Shown here one piece after another: positions 23,452 through 35,378 of a stretch of 64,000 nucleotides of DNA. The position numbers and the translations under genes are program-made. The notes beneath the pieces were generated by a model. That model had not been told where the DNA came from, ran no database searches, and worked only from the letters and a program-made list of their open reading frames with translations. This DNA is from Nissolia schottii. Lineage: Eukaryota > Streptophyta > Magnoliopsida > Fabales > Fabaceae. Numbering within the stretch: position 1 is the first letter of the stretch; each line of letters begins with the position of its first letter. The DNA is taken from assembly GCA_003254905.1 (NCBI GenBank), contig QANU01053814.1, forward strand, positions 119,028 through 183,027, in the 5' to 3' direction.

Positions 23452-23948
23452 GGGCGCGTAAGTGCTCGTTTCCAAAAGGGTATCGGTGCGGTAGTTGCGC
23501 ATACGGGTGCGCGTGAATAGCCAAACATCCTTGGCCGGTGGTGACGTCATGGCTGCAAGCTGGGTCCATAATCGAGTGGGGGTGAGAACTCTAAGTCCTC
23601 AATGGGATCCCATGGCTGCTTATGGTTCATATACTCAAGTATCCTCCAGGCCGTCCAGGGAGTTCTAAGTGATCACGCATACTCAAATCCTTCTGCTTAT
23701 TATCTTGGCCTAGGGTCCTGAACAACTTTATCTAAAATTATCTAGGTGATAGGGGAACTAGTCTTTCTTACTAAGTCTGCGTGCTTATGAATCCTACAAT
23801 TCAGTTATAATTAGGCCACTCGTCTCGGGTCGTTCCCTTAACGTTACATATTACACAAACAACCATAAATGAATATTAATGCACATACAAGCATTCATCA
23901 AATCACATATATATAATTACATATTGCATGGGGGCATTGGGGATCTCT

Positions 23949-24098
23949 TACGCGTATTGGCTTGCCGGGTTAGCGTCCCACTTCTCCGCTTTGGCATATA
24001 CCGGCTTGCCGGGTTAGTGCATCTTTTCTTTAGGCCTTCCGGCTTTCCGGATTAGCTCTCTATCTCCTTACGCATACCGGCTTGCCGGGTTAGCGCTT
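23949..24098. repeat. Imperfect repeats of ACCGGCTTGCCGGGTTAGCG
   Basis: Four copies, spaced roughly 40-50 bases apart (about 23956, 23998, 24040, 24075), share GGCTTGCCGGGTTAG or a variant. Each unit contains the short palindrome CCGGCTTGCCGG. They lie within the LTR-like insertion. Confidence 0.7.
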
Positions 24099-24461
24099 TT
24101 ACCTTTACTTCCTCCTTTTTATTCTATCCATCCTTTACCATCCGTGTCATTAACCTCTTCGAACTAGCCGACCTTGGACGACTGATTCGTTAACCAATCC
24201 AAACTTGTAAGGATGGGCGAGGTAACACATCAACCAGTCCACTTGTGTACTGGTGAGAGACTTGTCTGTAAGACTTTGCCAAGAGAGGGCTTTCCTAGCA
24301 TATAACTATATACGTATTTCCCTAAGTTCCATTATGCTTTCTTGAACATTAAGTCATTGACCTCTAGTGTTCTAGGGTTGTCCTAACTCCTAGGTGACAT
24401 CCCATCCTCATGATGCATGCTCAAATACATAAGAATGGCTTAACCATAGTCATTGGATCCC

Positions 24462-25053
24462 NNNNNNNNNNNNNNNNNNNNNNNNNNNNNNNNNNNNNNN
24501 NNNNNNNNNNNNNNNNNNNNNNNNNNNNNNNNNNNNNNNNNNNNNNNNNNNNNNNNNNNNNNNNNNNNNNNNNNNNNNNNNNNNNNNNNNNNNNNNNNNN
24601 NNNNNNNNNNNNNNNNNNNNNNNNNNNNNNNNNNNNNNNNNNNNNNNNNNNNNNNNNNNNNNNNNNNNNNNNNNNNNNNNNNNNNNNNNNNNNNNNNNNN
24701 NNNNNNNNNNNNNNNNNNNNNNNNNNNNNNNNNNNNNNNNNNNNNNNNNNNNNNNNNNNNNNNNNNNNNNNNNNNNNNNNNNNNNNNNNNNNNNNNNNNN
24801 NNNNNNNNNNNNNNNNNNNNNNNNNNNNNNNNNNNNNNNNNNNNNNNNNNNNNNNNNNNNNNNNNNNNNNNNNNNNNNNNNNNNNNNNNNNNNNNNNNNN
24901 NNNNNNNNNNNNNNNNNNNNNNNNNNNNNNNNNNNNNNNNNNNNNNNNNNNNNNNNNNNNNNNNNNNNNNNNNNNNNNNNNNNNNNNNNNNNNNNNNNNN
25001 NNNNNNNNNNNNNNNNNNNNNNNNNNNNNNNNNNNNNNNNNNNNNNNNNNNNN
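24462..25053. other. Assembly gap (592 N)
   Basis: All bases are N. The sequence resumes with a (TTA)n-type microsatellite at 25054, which probably caused the break. Frames that appear to cross it are meaningless. Confidence 0.99.
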
Positions 25054-25112
25054 TTATTATTATTATTATTATTATATTATTATTTATTTATTTATTACTT
25101 ACTTATTACTTA
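25054..25112. repeat. (TTA)n/(TTTA)n microsatellite at the gap edge
   Basis: Runs of TTA give way to TTTA and TTAC units directly after the N block. Confidence 0.9.
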
Positions 25113-25513
25113 GCTTCCCTGAGAAGCTTCCTTTCCCGGTCCCGCTCCGTTTTCGTTCGAACACGTTTTGCTCGAAAAGTCTTACTCCCGGTTGCCCTAA
25201 AAATATCCTGGACATACCGTTACAACCCATTTATTTTTCCCTTCGGTCCCGAACAATTTCCTCGGGGACCATGGACTCTTTCACCGAGCCGAAAAATTCT
25301 ACTGACGTTTTACAGTATCCGGGAAATTTCCGTTCGAGTCGAAACTCGTCCGGCGGCTCCCAAAAATTATGAGACAGCTAAACCTAGTCCGTTTCCCCAA
25401 TTTTTTAGGGCTTCGGAGATTTAACTCGACTCCCCTCGCTTCCTTGACGTTTTTCGGCCGTTCTTGGCTATCAACGGATAACTTTTCAGCTCGTAGAAAC
25501 ACGGGATATTACA

Positions 25514-26440
25514 AAAATGATATTCTTGTTGAGCCAATTGTCATGCCAGAAGATAGTAGATTCGCCATTTCTTACCACATGGAATATATTTTCCAATATG
25601 TGAGGCCAAATGTTTGAGATACTTTTCCAAAGCTTGGAGTCGCCATTTCGTGTTGTGATACCTTTACTCAAGTCCTAATATCTTCTATATTTACCAAGGA
25701 TAACTTCCACCCAGAGAGAGTTTTGGTTGGTGAAGAGGTTCCATCCGAGTTTTTATCATGAACACTTATTGACTTTAGATAGTTCTCTAAATCCAAGCCC
25801 TACCTGATTTTTAGGTTAGCAGATTTTACCCTGCTAACCAGGTGGGCTTTCCTTTTTCTAGCGATGCTTCCCCCAAATAGTTTCTTTGGGCTCATTCTAT
25901 GTCGTCGTAGATGCTTATAGGGATACAGCTATGTTGCACAGGGAATAAAGCAAGGGAATTGAGACTAGAGTTGGAAAGTGCAATCCTCCCGACAAAGGAG
26001 AGACAATGAGATTTCCAGCCTTGTAGCTTGGAGCTGATGTGCTCCGTTATGTTATTGAAGTGCTTCCTACTGATTCTACTTTGGGTGATGTAGGCCCTGA
26101 GATACCGACCAACCTCCATTGTTTCCTTGAAACCATTGATTTGGTTGATTCTATCATGGGGCACCTGAGAAACATTACAAGAAAAGAATATATTAGTTTC
26201 AGTTGCATTTATTTTGTGTCCAGGAGTCATATTTATGATGGAAAGAATTTGCTTATCATTGGCTTCACAAAAAAGCACGAGGTCGTGGCCGAAGGGGAAA
26301 TGAGAAATTATAGGGCCACTCCCCTTTGCTTGGATAGGGGTCTCCCTAACGAATCTCGTGAGAAGGAGAAAAATGGGTTGTCTTGTTCCCATTCCATATC
26401 ACATTGTAAGATGTGGTTGATATGCATTGCATTATTAAAC
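25514..26440 (-). pseudogene. LINE reverse-transcriptase fragment with a broken active site
   Basis: The minus-strand frame 26392-25892 encodes the C-terminal half of a plant L1-type reverse transcriptase: GPIISHFPFGHDLVLFCEAN, then KINATETNIFFS, GRYLRAYIT and LQGWKSHCLSFVGRIALS. The metal-binding motif, normally F-A-D-D, reads F-G-H-D, so one catalytic Asp is lost. A second frame (25671-25514) continues with STIFWHDNWLNKN, the usual next block. The rest of the LINE resumes beyond the inserted element at 22570. This copy is dead. Confidence 0.85.
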
Positions 26441-28679
26441 TCGTGATGTCGCTAAGGATCCCAAATTCTAGGAGGCTATTTTGGATGGAGGCCCAACTAA
26501 GCCTAAGTCATTAGGATTGGTCTATAAGAAATTTAAACAGCATGCATGGGATCCTAAGTTCACACCTTATTACAAGTAATGTAATGTAATTTCTAAAGTA
26601 GAAAAAAAAAAAAAACTAATCTAACATTCAAACTAGATTTATAAAAATTGATGTCACACTTTTATAGGCACAAAAGTAGTCTCTTGCATTATTTTAAAAT
26701 ATTATTCAAATGTAAATAAATAATTACTAACTCATTTTAAGAGACAATGATCACTGTATTTTTTAAAGTGAAATCGTGATTTTAGAAAATTCAAATCATA
26801 TTTTAAGATATGTATACATCAATTAAAGCAAAATAAACTTTGCAATGTCTAATTTAAAACACTGAAAATATGTAATTAGTTTTCCTAGTAGTTTCCACGT
26901 CAAGGACTAGTTATTCTTAACTTTGCAACCAAGAACAAGTAGGAATAGGAATACCCCAACAACCTAAGCAGAGGAAGCAAAGAACTTTCGTATATTAACC
27001 AAACGACAGATTACCATCCATATGTTCTTATATTATCGGACAAAACAATACCAAACGACACACGTCGGATTTGTATGTGCCGCCAGTTGTTGTCGTTTCT
27101 AAGGGATCATCATCAATAAATGATAAACGACATCAACTCTTCCAAATTCTCCACATACGGATGATTGGCCTTATTGTTACTGTGAATTTTGAAATTCAAA
27201 CGCACTTCCCTTTTGGTGTCGCCTTTTCGCGCCTAATACTGAATACATAAAAGGGTCTTGATAATTAAACATTACTTAATTATAAAAAAATTACTTCATG
27301 TTACGAAATTAACAAGACAAAAAGCACACAAATATTATTATGAAGTAAAAGTAATTATTATTTTTTGGTGAGTATCCATATTATGAAAGTAATCGTGATT
27401 GAGCATTTGAAATTTTATAAAAGGTATAGCTCTTTTGATATTAACTTTTTTATACTTAGGACTTAAATTCGATACTTCTAATTAAGGGGAATGAATATAT
27501 GTGTGTCCCTTCAACCCACCATGTATTGGTAAGTGAGACTAAATATGAGTGGATAGTTGAATTACCAGTCTAGTGATTGTTTATGTACTCAATAAAATAG
27601 AAAGATCTAAGTTGTAAAAAAAATGTAATTATAAATTATGTGATTTTTATTTTGAGAATGAATTATCTTAGGTTCAAAATGATCATGTTTAGTTATATTA
27701 AGAAAAAGAATTATACAAACATTGAAAATAAGTAAATTTAAATATAGTTCTGCTTATAAAAAATTCTTGTATCTTTCTCATTGTTAATGTGATTAAATAT
27801 GACAATTTTTAACATCCAGATCCATTTGATTTTACTCCGCTCATAGTGATCATAAAAATCGAGTAGTCTTTAACAACTTATCAACTATTTGTATCGATTC
27901 TAAAAAAAAAAAATTCAATTATTTAATAGATGTTAATTTTAATATATTGTGAGTGTAACAAATTTTGAAGTTAAGCCATTGAGGTTGGTTCGGTGAGAAG
28001 TTTAAGTATTATATATAAGATCATGAATTCAAATTTCATTTCAACCAATGTATTTTTGAATTAAAAAAAAAGAATTTTGAGTTTAATATTTTAATATGCT
28101 TTGTTTGATAATTACCTCTCCTTTTTTGAAGAATTTTTTTAAATCCAAATTTATTTTTGTTTTGAGAATATTTGATAACCATCAATTAGTTATATCTGCC
28201 TTTATTTAGGTCTATATTATCTCAACAAATCTAATAATAATAATTACTGGAGAGAGATAGAGTATAATAAAATTAAGTTATATTTGTTAGAAATATTTTA
28301 TTTATTCAATGCTACTGTGAGCAAAAATCTTAAAAGATAAAAAGAATTGGACAGAGAAAATAATTTACTTTGTATTTAATTTGTTTAAAATTATAAAACT
28401 GAACATGTACGATTAAACCAAAGTAAAAATAAAAAATAAAAATGTATGAGTACGAATACACAGTTACACACTAGCCAGTAGCCACCGCAGTCTTCTCTAA
28501 TTTCTTTAATTTGATTGGTTGAAGGCTAATTCGTTCTTTTCGTAGAGTAAAGTTATCGGGCCATATAGCAGTTTTGACTTTTGATTGGGAAAATGTATGA
28601 AAAATTAAATAGAATAATCCAAAAATAACTTAAAAAGAAAAAAGTCAAGATTGAAAATACGGAAGAGGAGAGGAGCCTA
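26441..28679. other. Intergenic sequence upstream of the thioredoxin reductase gene
   Basis: AT-rich and without a credible gene. The block at 27971-28060 has tRNA-like box A/B resemblances (TGGTTCGGTGAGAAG, GAATTCAAATTTC) but they are weak. The last ~800 bases are repeated at 30290-31080. A TATA box for the thioredoxin reductase gene could not be chosen with confidence. Confidence 0.5.
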
Positions 28680-31600
28680 ATGAGATTTTGCCCTAACCAT
28701 AACTGGAACAAGCTCTTCACCAAAGCCCGCAACATCGCCGCCGGCCTCCGCCGCTCCTCCGCCGCCTCAACTTCCGCCATGGGCGACCTTCAAGTACTCA
28801 AGACAAAACTCTGCATCATCGGAAGCGGCCCAGCCGCCCACACCGCCGCCGTGTACGCCGCCCGCGCGGAGCTCAAGCCGATCCTCTTCGAGGGCTGGAT
28901 GGCCAACGACATCGCCCCCGGCGGACAGCTCACCACCACCACCGACGTCGAGAACTTTCCCGGCTTCCCCGACGGCATCCTCGGCGGCGAGCTCATGGAC
29001 CGCTGCCGCAAGCAGTCGCAGGGCTTCGGCACCGAGATCTACACCGAGACCGTCTCCAAGGTCGACTTCTCCAAACGTCCTTTTAGGGTTTTCACCGATT
29101 CCAAGGCCATCGACGCCGATTCCGTCATTGTCGCCACCGGCGCCGTCGCCAAGCGCCTCCCCTTCCAAGGCTCCGGCGACGGCCCCGACGGCTTCTGGAA
29201 CCGCGGGATCTCTGCGTGCGCCGTGTGCGATGGCGCCGCCCCGATCTTCCGCAACAAGCCGCTCGCCGTGATCGGCGGCGGCGATTCCGCCATGGAGGAG
29301 GCTACGTTCCTCACGAAGTACGGATCCGAGGTTCACATCATCCACCGCCGGGACACGTTCAGGGCCTCGAAGATCATGCAGCACAAGGCTTTGAGCAACA
29401 GCAAGATCAAGGTGATTTGGAACTCTGTGGTGGTTAGGGCTTACGGTGCTGAAGGGAATCAGAAGGTTCTTGGAGGGTTGAAAGTGAAGAACGTGGTGAC
29501 TGGCGAGGAGTCTGATTTGAAGGTGAGTGGGTTGTTCTTCGCGATTGGGCACGAGCCGGCAACGAAGTTTCTGGATGGACAGCTCGAGCTGGATGGCGAT
29601 GGCTACGTTGTGACGAAGCCGGGGACCACGAAGACAAGCGTGGAGGGAGTTTTCGCTGCTGGGGATGTCCAGGACAAGAAGTATAGGCAAGCTATTACAG
29701 CTGCTGGCTCTGGTAATTCTAACTCGCTCTTTGCTTTACTCGCTGTTTTGATTGTTCTGAACCAGTTTCTGGTATGAAATGATGATAACTAATTAACTAT
29801 AGATTCCTGTGTTTCTTGGTGATATTAGATGTGGATGTGATCAATGGTTTTTGAAACATGGCTATGTTTTCTAGTGTTTTGCCATTTGAGGGTTGAGGGA
29901 CTTGTTTCTGTGTTAGATCATTTACGACATGCTATGGATACGTATTTCTTCATGTTCAATTCAAAAACCATTTTTTTGTTCCTCAATACAGTATAAACAA
30001 GACCATTTAAAATTTGAAAATTTAAATAACACAAGAATTTTAAGTTAGTTTTCAAATGTTAAACAATTTTTAATACTTAGTGAAGAAAATAAGGCAGGTA
30101 TGAGGCTCATATATATAATATTATGTATGCATAATGAATCCTTTTTCTTTTGGAATTTTGTAATAATATGTGGTGTGCCTGTGTCCTACAGTTTTGAACT
30201 TTGGTGTCTCCTGTGTCTAAGTGTATGTGTTAATATACATACCCTATAGGTGATTATCATTGATTGAACAACATTTCTGATTGACCTTNTTGTATCGATT
30301 CTAAAAAAAAAAAATTCAATTATTTAATAGATGTTAATTTTAATATATTGTGAGTGTAACAAATTTTGAAGTTAAGCCATTGAGGTTGGTTCGGTGAGAA
30401 GTTTAAGTATTATATATAAGATCATGAATTCAAATTTCATTTCAACCAATGTATTTTTGAATTAAAAAAAAAGAATTTTGAGTTTAATATTTTAATATGC
30501 TTTGTTTGATAATTACCTCTCCTTTTTTGAAGAATTTTTTTAAATCCAAATTTATTTTTGTTTTGAGAATATTTGATAACCATCAATTAGTTATATCTGC
30601 CTTTATTTAGGTCTATATTATCTCAACAAATCTAATAATAATAATTACTGGAGAGAGATAGAGTATAATAAAATTAAGTTATATTTGTTAGAAATATTTT
30701 ATTTATTCAATGCTACTGTGAGCAAAAATCTTAAAAGATAAAAAGAATTGGACAGAGAAAATAATTTACTTTGTATTTAATTTGTTTAAAATTATAAAAC
30801 TGAACATGTACGATTAAACCAAAGTAAAAATAAAAAATAAAAATGTATGAGTACGAATACACAGTTACACACTAGCCAGTAGCCACCGCAGTCTTCTCTA
30901 ATTTCTTTAATTTGATTGGTTGAAGGCTAATTCGTTCTTTTCGTAGAGTAAAGTTATCGGGCCATATAGCAGTTTTGACTTTTGATTGGGAAAATGTATG
31001 AAAAATTAAATAGAATAATCCAAAAATAACTTAAAAAGAAAAAAGTCAAGATTGAAAATACGGAAGAGGAGAGGAGCCTAATGAGATTTTGCCCTAACCA
31101 TAACTGGAACAAGCTCTTCACCAAAGCCCGCAACATCGCCGCCGGCCTCCGCCGCTCCTCCGCCGCCTCAACTTCCGCCATGGGCGACCTTCAAGTACTC
31201 AAGACAAAACTCTGCATCATCGGAAGCGGCCCAGCCGCCCACACCGCCGCCGTGTACGCCGCCCGCGCGGAGCTCAAGCCGATCCTCTTCGAGGGCTGGA
31301 TGGCCAACGACATCGCCCCCGGCGGACAGCTCACCACCACCACCGACGTCGAGAACTTTCCCGGCTTCCCCGACGGCATCCTCGGCGGCGAGCTCATGGA
31401 CCGCTGCCGCAAGCAGTCGCAGCGCTTCGGCACCGAGATCTACACCGAGACCGTCTCCAAGGTCGACTTCTCCAAACGTCCTTTTAGGGTTTTCACNTAT
31501 CCTGCTGGTATTTTAGTGTGAATTGTGTCTAGATCCTAAGTGTTTACATCACATTTGATAAGAGTTGTCTGTATTATTTCAACATTGACAAAGGTATTAA

Positions 31601-32506
31601 TGTCCCTGATCTGCCAATGACCTTTCCTTATGAAATTTCTGCCTTAGAAATAATGACTAAGATTAGTTATACATGTTCAAAGCAGTGAATCCTTGTTTAA
31701 CAAAGCTGCTTTGTTCTGTAACTTCTGTAATTGGGTTGACATTGATGAGAACATATATTCGTTCATATTCATTCAGTTAAAGAGGACAAATTGTAAGGAT
31801 TGGGAATGCCTGTGTATCACATTGTTTCGTTTTGTGTGCTAGTTATTTGCAATGTTAAGAAAACCGGACCGGACAGGCTGGTCCAACCATGAACCGGACC
31901 CCTGGCCAGTTTGGTTAATCAATTTTTCTCTGGTTCAGGTTTTTTTTAATTTTTTTTAATAAAAAATTAAAATATTAATTTTTTAAAATAAAAAATAAAA
32001 AAGTTATTTTTCTTTATTAATTTTGATGTTGTACCTACATATTTTGTTAAAATATATACTATCACAACACTAATAATGTACTAACACTATATAAAAAGTG
32101 ATTTTTACTTATTATATAACACACATATATATATATATACATATAAATAATAAAATATATATTTATTAGACCCTGGTTGAACCCCCGGTTGAACCTCTGA
32201 ACTCCTGTCTTGACCGGTTTGATGTCCGGTCCAGTTTTCTTAACCTTGGTTATTTGGACTCTGTGTAAAGTGTAAGTAGAGCATGTTGCCAAAAATGACA
32301 CTGCTGCGTTGGCTTTGGCTTTGGCTTTGCTGGGGTTTGTTGGCCATTATTAATAACCAGCGTTAGTTCTTTGCCTCAGAAGCATTTCTTTTTTCACCCT
32401 ATAGATAATGAAAGTCATGCTATTTATTGGTGCAGGGTGCATGGCAGCATTGGATGCAGAACATTTCCTGCAAGGGATTGGCTTACAACAGGATAAGACT
32501 GATTGA
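28680..32506 (+). CDS. NADPH-dependent thioredoxin reductase (plant NTRA/NTRB type)
   Basis: Two coding exons, 28680-29712 and 32436-32506, join in frame (GG|GT donor, GTGCAG acceptor) to give 367 residues, the usual size. The enzyme uses NADPH and FAD to reduce thioredoxin h or o. Visible motifs: FAD-binding [10 protein letters not shown] (about 48-57), [15 protein letters not shown], the redox-active CAVC (about 180-183), NADPH-binding [10 protein letters not shown] and HRRDTFRAS, and the second FAD motif [21 protein letters not shown]. The C-terminus is [15 protein letters not shown]. The first Met gives a basic, Ser/Ala-rich presequence suited to mitochondria; the second Met (28779, MGDLQ) would give the cytosolic form, as known for Arabidopsis NTRs. 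Exon 1 is very GC-rich for this region. The intron contains a repeat of the gene's own first 417 coding bases (31081-31496), flanked by single Ns, and a hAT-type MITE. Confidence 0.95.
30290..31496 (+). repeat. Near-exact duplicate of the thioredoxin reductase promoter and 5' coding region, bounded by single Ns
   Basis: Matches 27889-29095 base for base at a constant offset of 2401. I saw one difference (G at 29022, C at 31423, changing Gly to Arg). An N sits immediately before (30289) and after (31497), and the intron of the true gene appears to resume at 31498. The copy stops mid-codon and cannot encode an enzyme. An assembly artefact (a misplaced or allelic contig dropped in a scaffold gap) fits better than a real duplication. 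Confidence 0.9.
31850..32248. mobile_element. hAT-type MITE in the thioredoxin reductase intron
   Basis: 399 bases bounded by inverted repeats of about 25 bases with two mismatches (left CAATGTTAAGAAAACC, right end complementary to CAAGGTTAAGAAAACT, both continuing GGACCGGAC). They are flanked by a perfect 8-base duplication GTTATTTG at 31842-31849 and 32249-32256. An 8-base target duplication and CA ends point to the hAT superfamily. The interior is AT-rich, contains GGTTCAACC-like inverted segments and no ORF. Confidence 0.88.
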
Positions 32507-33052
32507 CTAGCTGGGTCGTGTCCGGAGTTTGGAAGACGCTTAATTAGAAGTAATGTTTAATTTACATGGAAGAATGGGGAAACCTTCTTCTGTTCGCTGC
32601 TATAATCTTCATATGTCCATTGATATTCATGATTTGATTGCATAGACTGAGTTGCATTATTTTAGAAGCAGCAATGAAGCTCACATGTACACGGTTATTT
32701 ATTATGATTTGTTGAGCTTTATAGAATGTGTTCGTTATTGTGATGATGCAAAAATATATATTTGCTTGCGCGACGTTGGAATCGAATGCATTAATACTAC
32801 CAACACCAGCTATCAGTTTCTGACAAATATTTAATATTATATTATAATATTTTCTAACAAAATAAGTGTCTTAAGCCCTTGTTAAAAAACTCAAAATGAT
32901 ATTTTATTGAAAAACAAAATTTTTAAGGTTTTACTGCAATACAAGTATTAAAAATTTTAAATAATTTTACTTTGAGTTTCTTAATAAATAATTTTCAAAT
33001 AGTTATCTAAACTCTATATTATCTAATATTATAACAAGACTGAGCAATAGTT
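32507..33052. other. Thioredoxin reductase 3' UTR and spacer
   Basis: Probable 3' UTR for the first ~300 bases, then AT-rich spacer. Nothing else recognised. Confidence 0.5.
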
Positions 33053-33125
33053 GGCTGTCTTAGCTCAGCTGGTAGAGCGCGTGGCTTTTAATTGCGTGGT
33101 CGTGTTTCGATTCCTATTCTAAATA
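33053..33125 (+). pseudogene. tRNA-Lys (UUU) pseudogene
   Basis: The D-arm (TAGCTCAGCTGGTAGAGCG) and the anticodon loop CTTTTAA (anticodon TTT) match plant tRNA-Lys. The 3' half has decayed: the T arm reads GTGTTTCGATTCCTAT, and the acceptor end CTATTCT no longer pairs with GGCTGTC. Expected CC in the anticodon stem is TT. Several of the changes are C-to-T or G-to-T, as in silent, methylated DNA. The internal A box is intact, but a stable tRNA is unlikely. Confidence 0.75.
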
Positions 33126-33835
33126 AATTATTGTTTTGATCACAAACGTTTTCCTCGATGCATTGTTTTTAGTGGCATTTTACAACTACCCTCAATTTAA
33201 AGAGTTAAGATTATTATATATGGCCACAAGCATCTCACCATGTACATCATTCACAGTACAATGCATTACAGTATGCATGTTTAAATATATACAATAAAAA
33301 AAAAAGGGAACTCACCCACAAGGGAACCTGCAAACAAATGTTTATAAAAAATGGCAGTGTTACACCACACATCAAATTTTGATCTCAATTAAGGTTAATT
33401 TGTTCTTTTTTAAAACAATGTCATGTAATCAAACTAATTATCCTAGACTACAGTTGTTGATTTTTACTTTTTATATGAGACATGCTTTTTATGCAAAAAC
33501 ACAAATAGCAAAGTCTACACGTGATAGGATGCCGATTCACGTGCCAGTTTCGTCCATGATTATATCAGAGATGGTATTGCTGCACAATGCAGTAAATATA
33601 ATCACAAGGCCACATGGGCAAAATATGCAAGAAATCCTTTGTTGCTAGTACTTACTAAAAAACCAAAAAAAAAAAAAAAAAACCAGAGAGATAATTTAAT
33701 TTTAAATTCATTGTAAATTTTGGACTTTAGGCAAGGTAAAACGCTTTATTCATGAGTTTTGTCGTTAAGAAACTTAAAATAAAATAAATTATAAATTATA
33801 ATATTTTTATTACATTAAACATTTTACTTTTTTTT

Positions 33836-33930
33836 AGGTTGTCTGTCCGGTATCCAAGGTCTCGAACTCGGGACTTTGCTTAAGCGATATCAAACCTCTT
33901 ACCACTTGGACTAACTCCGTTAATACTTTT
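33836..33930 (-). mobile_element. tRNA-derived SINE fragment
   Basis: On the minus strand, an A-box TAGTCCAAGTGG (33913-33902) is followed about 35 bases later by a B-box AGTTCGAGACC (33868-33858). Poly-A/T tracts lie on both sides. This is the RNA polymerase III promoter layout of plant SINEs, without a tRNA cloverleaf. The full limits are uncertain. Confidence 0.55.
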
Positions 33931-35340
33931 TTTTTTTTTTTCAATAGGTACTTATTAACAAACCCTATTCATATTAGAATTGAGACAACTTATCAACTTC
34001 AATGCAAAGTTAAAGTGAAATGAATAATCACTTACTATTAGCGTGTCATCCCTTTGAACCTTGCTTTCTGTTTCTTGCTTCTCTCGTATTGAGGGTCATG
34101 AGCTTTTATTATCAATAAGTTTTTTTGTTTATTAAAAAATCACTTGCTATAAATATAAAATCAAAGGTCAATTTTTGAAATAATATGTTAGTTTGATTTA
34201 TTAACTTTAAACCTTTTGTATTAAATTTGAGATCAGACCCATGACATAAAATATCAAAAAGCATAAAATCAAACAGACCAGTTGACAAGTCAATGTAAAA
34301 AGTCATTTGTCAAAATAATCATAAGCTTCATTTTAACAACGAAGTGTCCAAGATTCGACTCACATTTTCGTTTCACCGCCTGCTTTGTCTTGCCAAATGA
34401 TAATACTATCGCGTTAGATCAAAATGAGCATTGATAATAAATGCACGATTTCCACTTATGAACCTTTTCACAATTAAAATAACGAAAATGCATTATTTGA
34501 GTAAATTCTATAACTGGCTATTCTTCACAGGTCACGCTTAATCTTTAAACGCGCATTTTTCGTCTACTTAAAATTCAGTGAGCAATCTTAAAACTTCCTA
34601 AGCATACCTATATTGTACATTACGGTTAGAACGGTCAAAGAGAGTCCTAACTAACGCACCAAGGCTAGTCTGTATTAAAGATTTCAATATCACATCTTAA
34701 TTTAAAGCTTTCAAAGTAACAAATTTATAAAAATAAAAATAACAATCATATTTATAATCTCACTTAGAGCATATCTAATGAATGTCTTCCTATATGTCTT
34801 TATTTTGGCACCACCTATACTACATTAATGCCACATCATCGATGTGTCGTGAAAAGTAAAAGTGTTACAAAAGCATTGTTCTCTCCCACGGAAGGGATCA
34901 ACTCTAATACTTCAATTTTCATTTTTTTAAAAAAATTAAATAAAAAAATTGTCACATATCACATGTCATATAACTATTAATAGAAGGTAAGGTGTACGAT
35001 GAGTTCCTTCTTAGATGAACTTACGCCACTTAGAGTGAGGATGACATGTATTATATAATATCTACTTATTTATTTGCACAATTCACCCACCACGATTCTA
35101 AAATTACAAACGAACAACAAAATACCGGAGATTAACATGCGCCACAAATTAAAAATTAACAACAAAAAGAGAAAGAAAGAACGAATAACACTAAATCTGA
35201 TTCAAGTCCTTCTGTACAAGAACATTTAAGAAAGAGAAAATGCATGACTCACATGGACCTGATCTAATTTTGCAGGCTGGTCTCTCTTGTTTGTTTTCTT
35301 CGTACAACTCACACATATATGCCTCACAGGGTCCCAATTC

Positions 35341-35378
<38 letters not shown>

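Larger units (their letters stand above)
22571..25513 (-). mobile_element. LTR-retrotransposon-like insertion splitting the LINE (contains an assembly gap)
   Basis: This block interrupts the minus-strand LINE. On the minus strand it begins TGTAATATCCCGTG at 25513, the usual form of a plant gypsy-type LTR start. Composition is much richer in G+C than the flanks. It contains short repeats of CTTGCCGGGTTAGCG near 23955-24090, a 125-base duplication around a single N at 23326 and the gap 24462-25053. No gag or pol frame was recognised in the visible ~2.3 kb, so it may be LTR sequence alone or a non-autonomous element. The right-hand edge near 22571-22600 is not precise and no target duplication could be confirmed. 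Confidence 0.55.

Noticed and set aside
24410..25424. Two long overlapping frames of about 320 codons
   Set aside because: They are open only because they cross the 592-base N gap; the real sequence on each side has no recognisable protein.
27971..28060. Possible SINE with box A and box B resemblance
   Set aside because: The boxes deviate from consensus and no tail or duplication is visible, so it was not called.
28767..29690. 307-codon antisense frame opposite thioredoxin reductase exon 1
   Set aside because: A shadow of the GC-rich third positions of the real gene; it has no domain and low-complexity Gly/Val/Leu composition.
31081..31521. A second thioredoxin reductase gene
   Set aside because: It is a truncated copy bounded by Ns with a single mismatch to the true gene, best explained as an assembly artefact.
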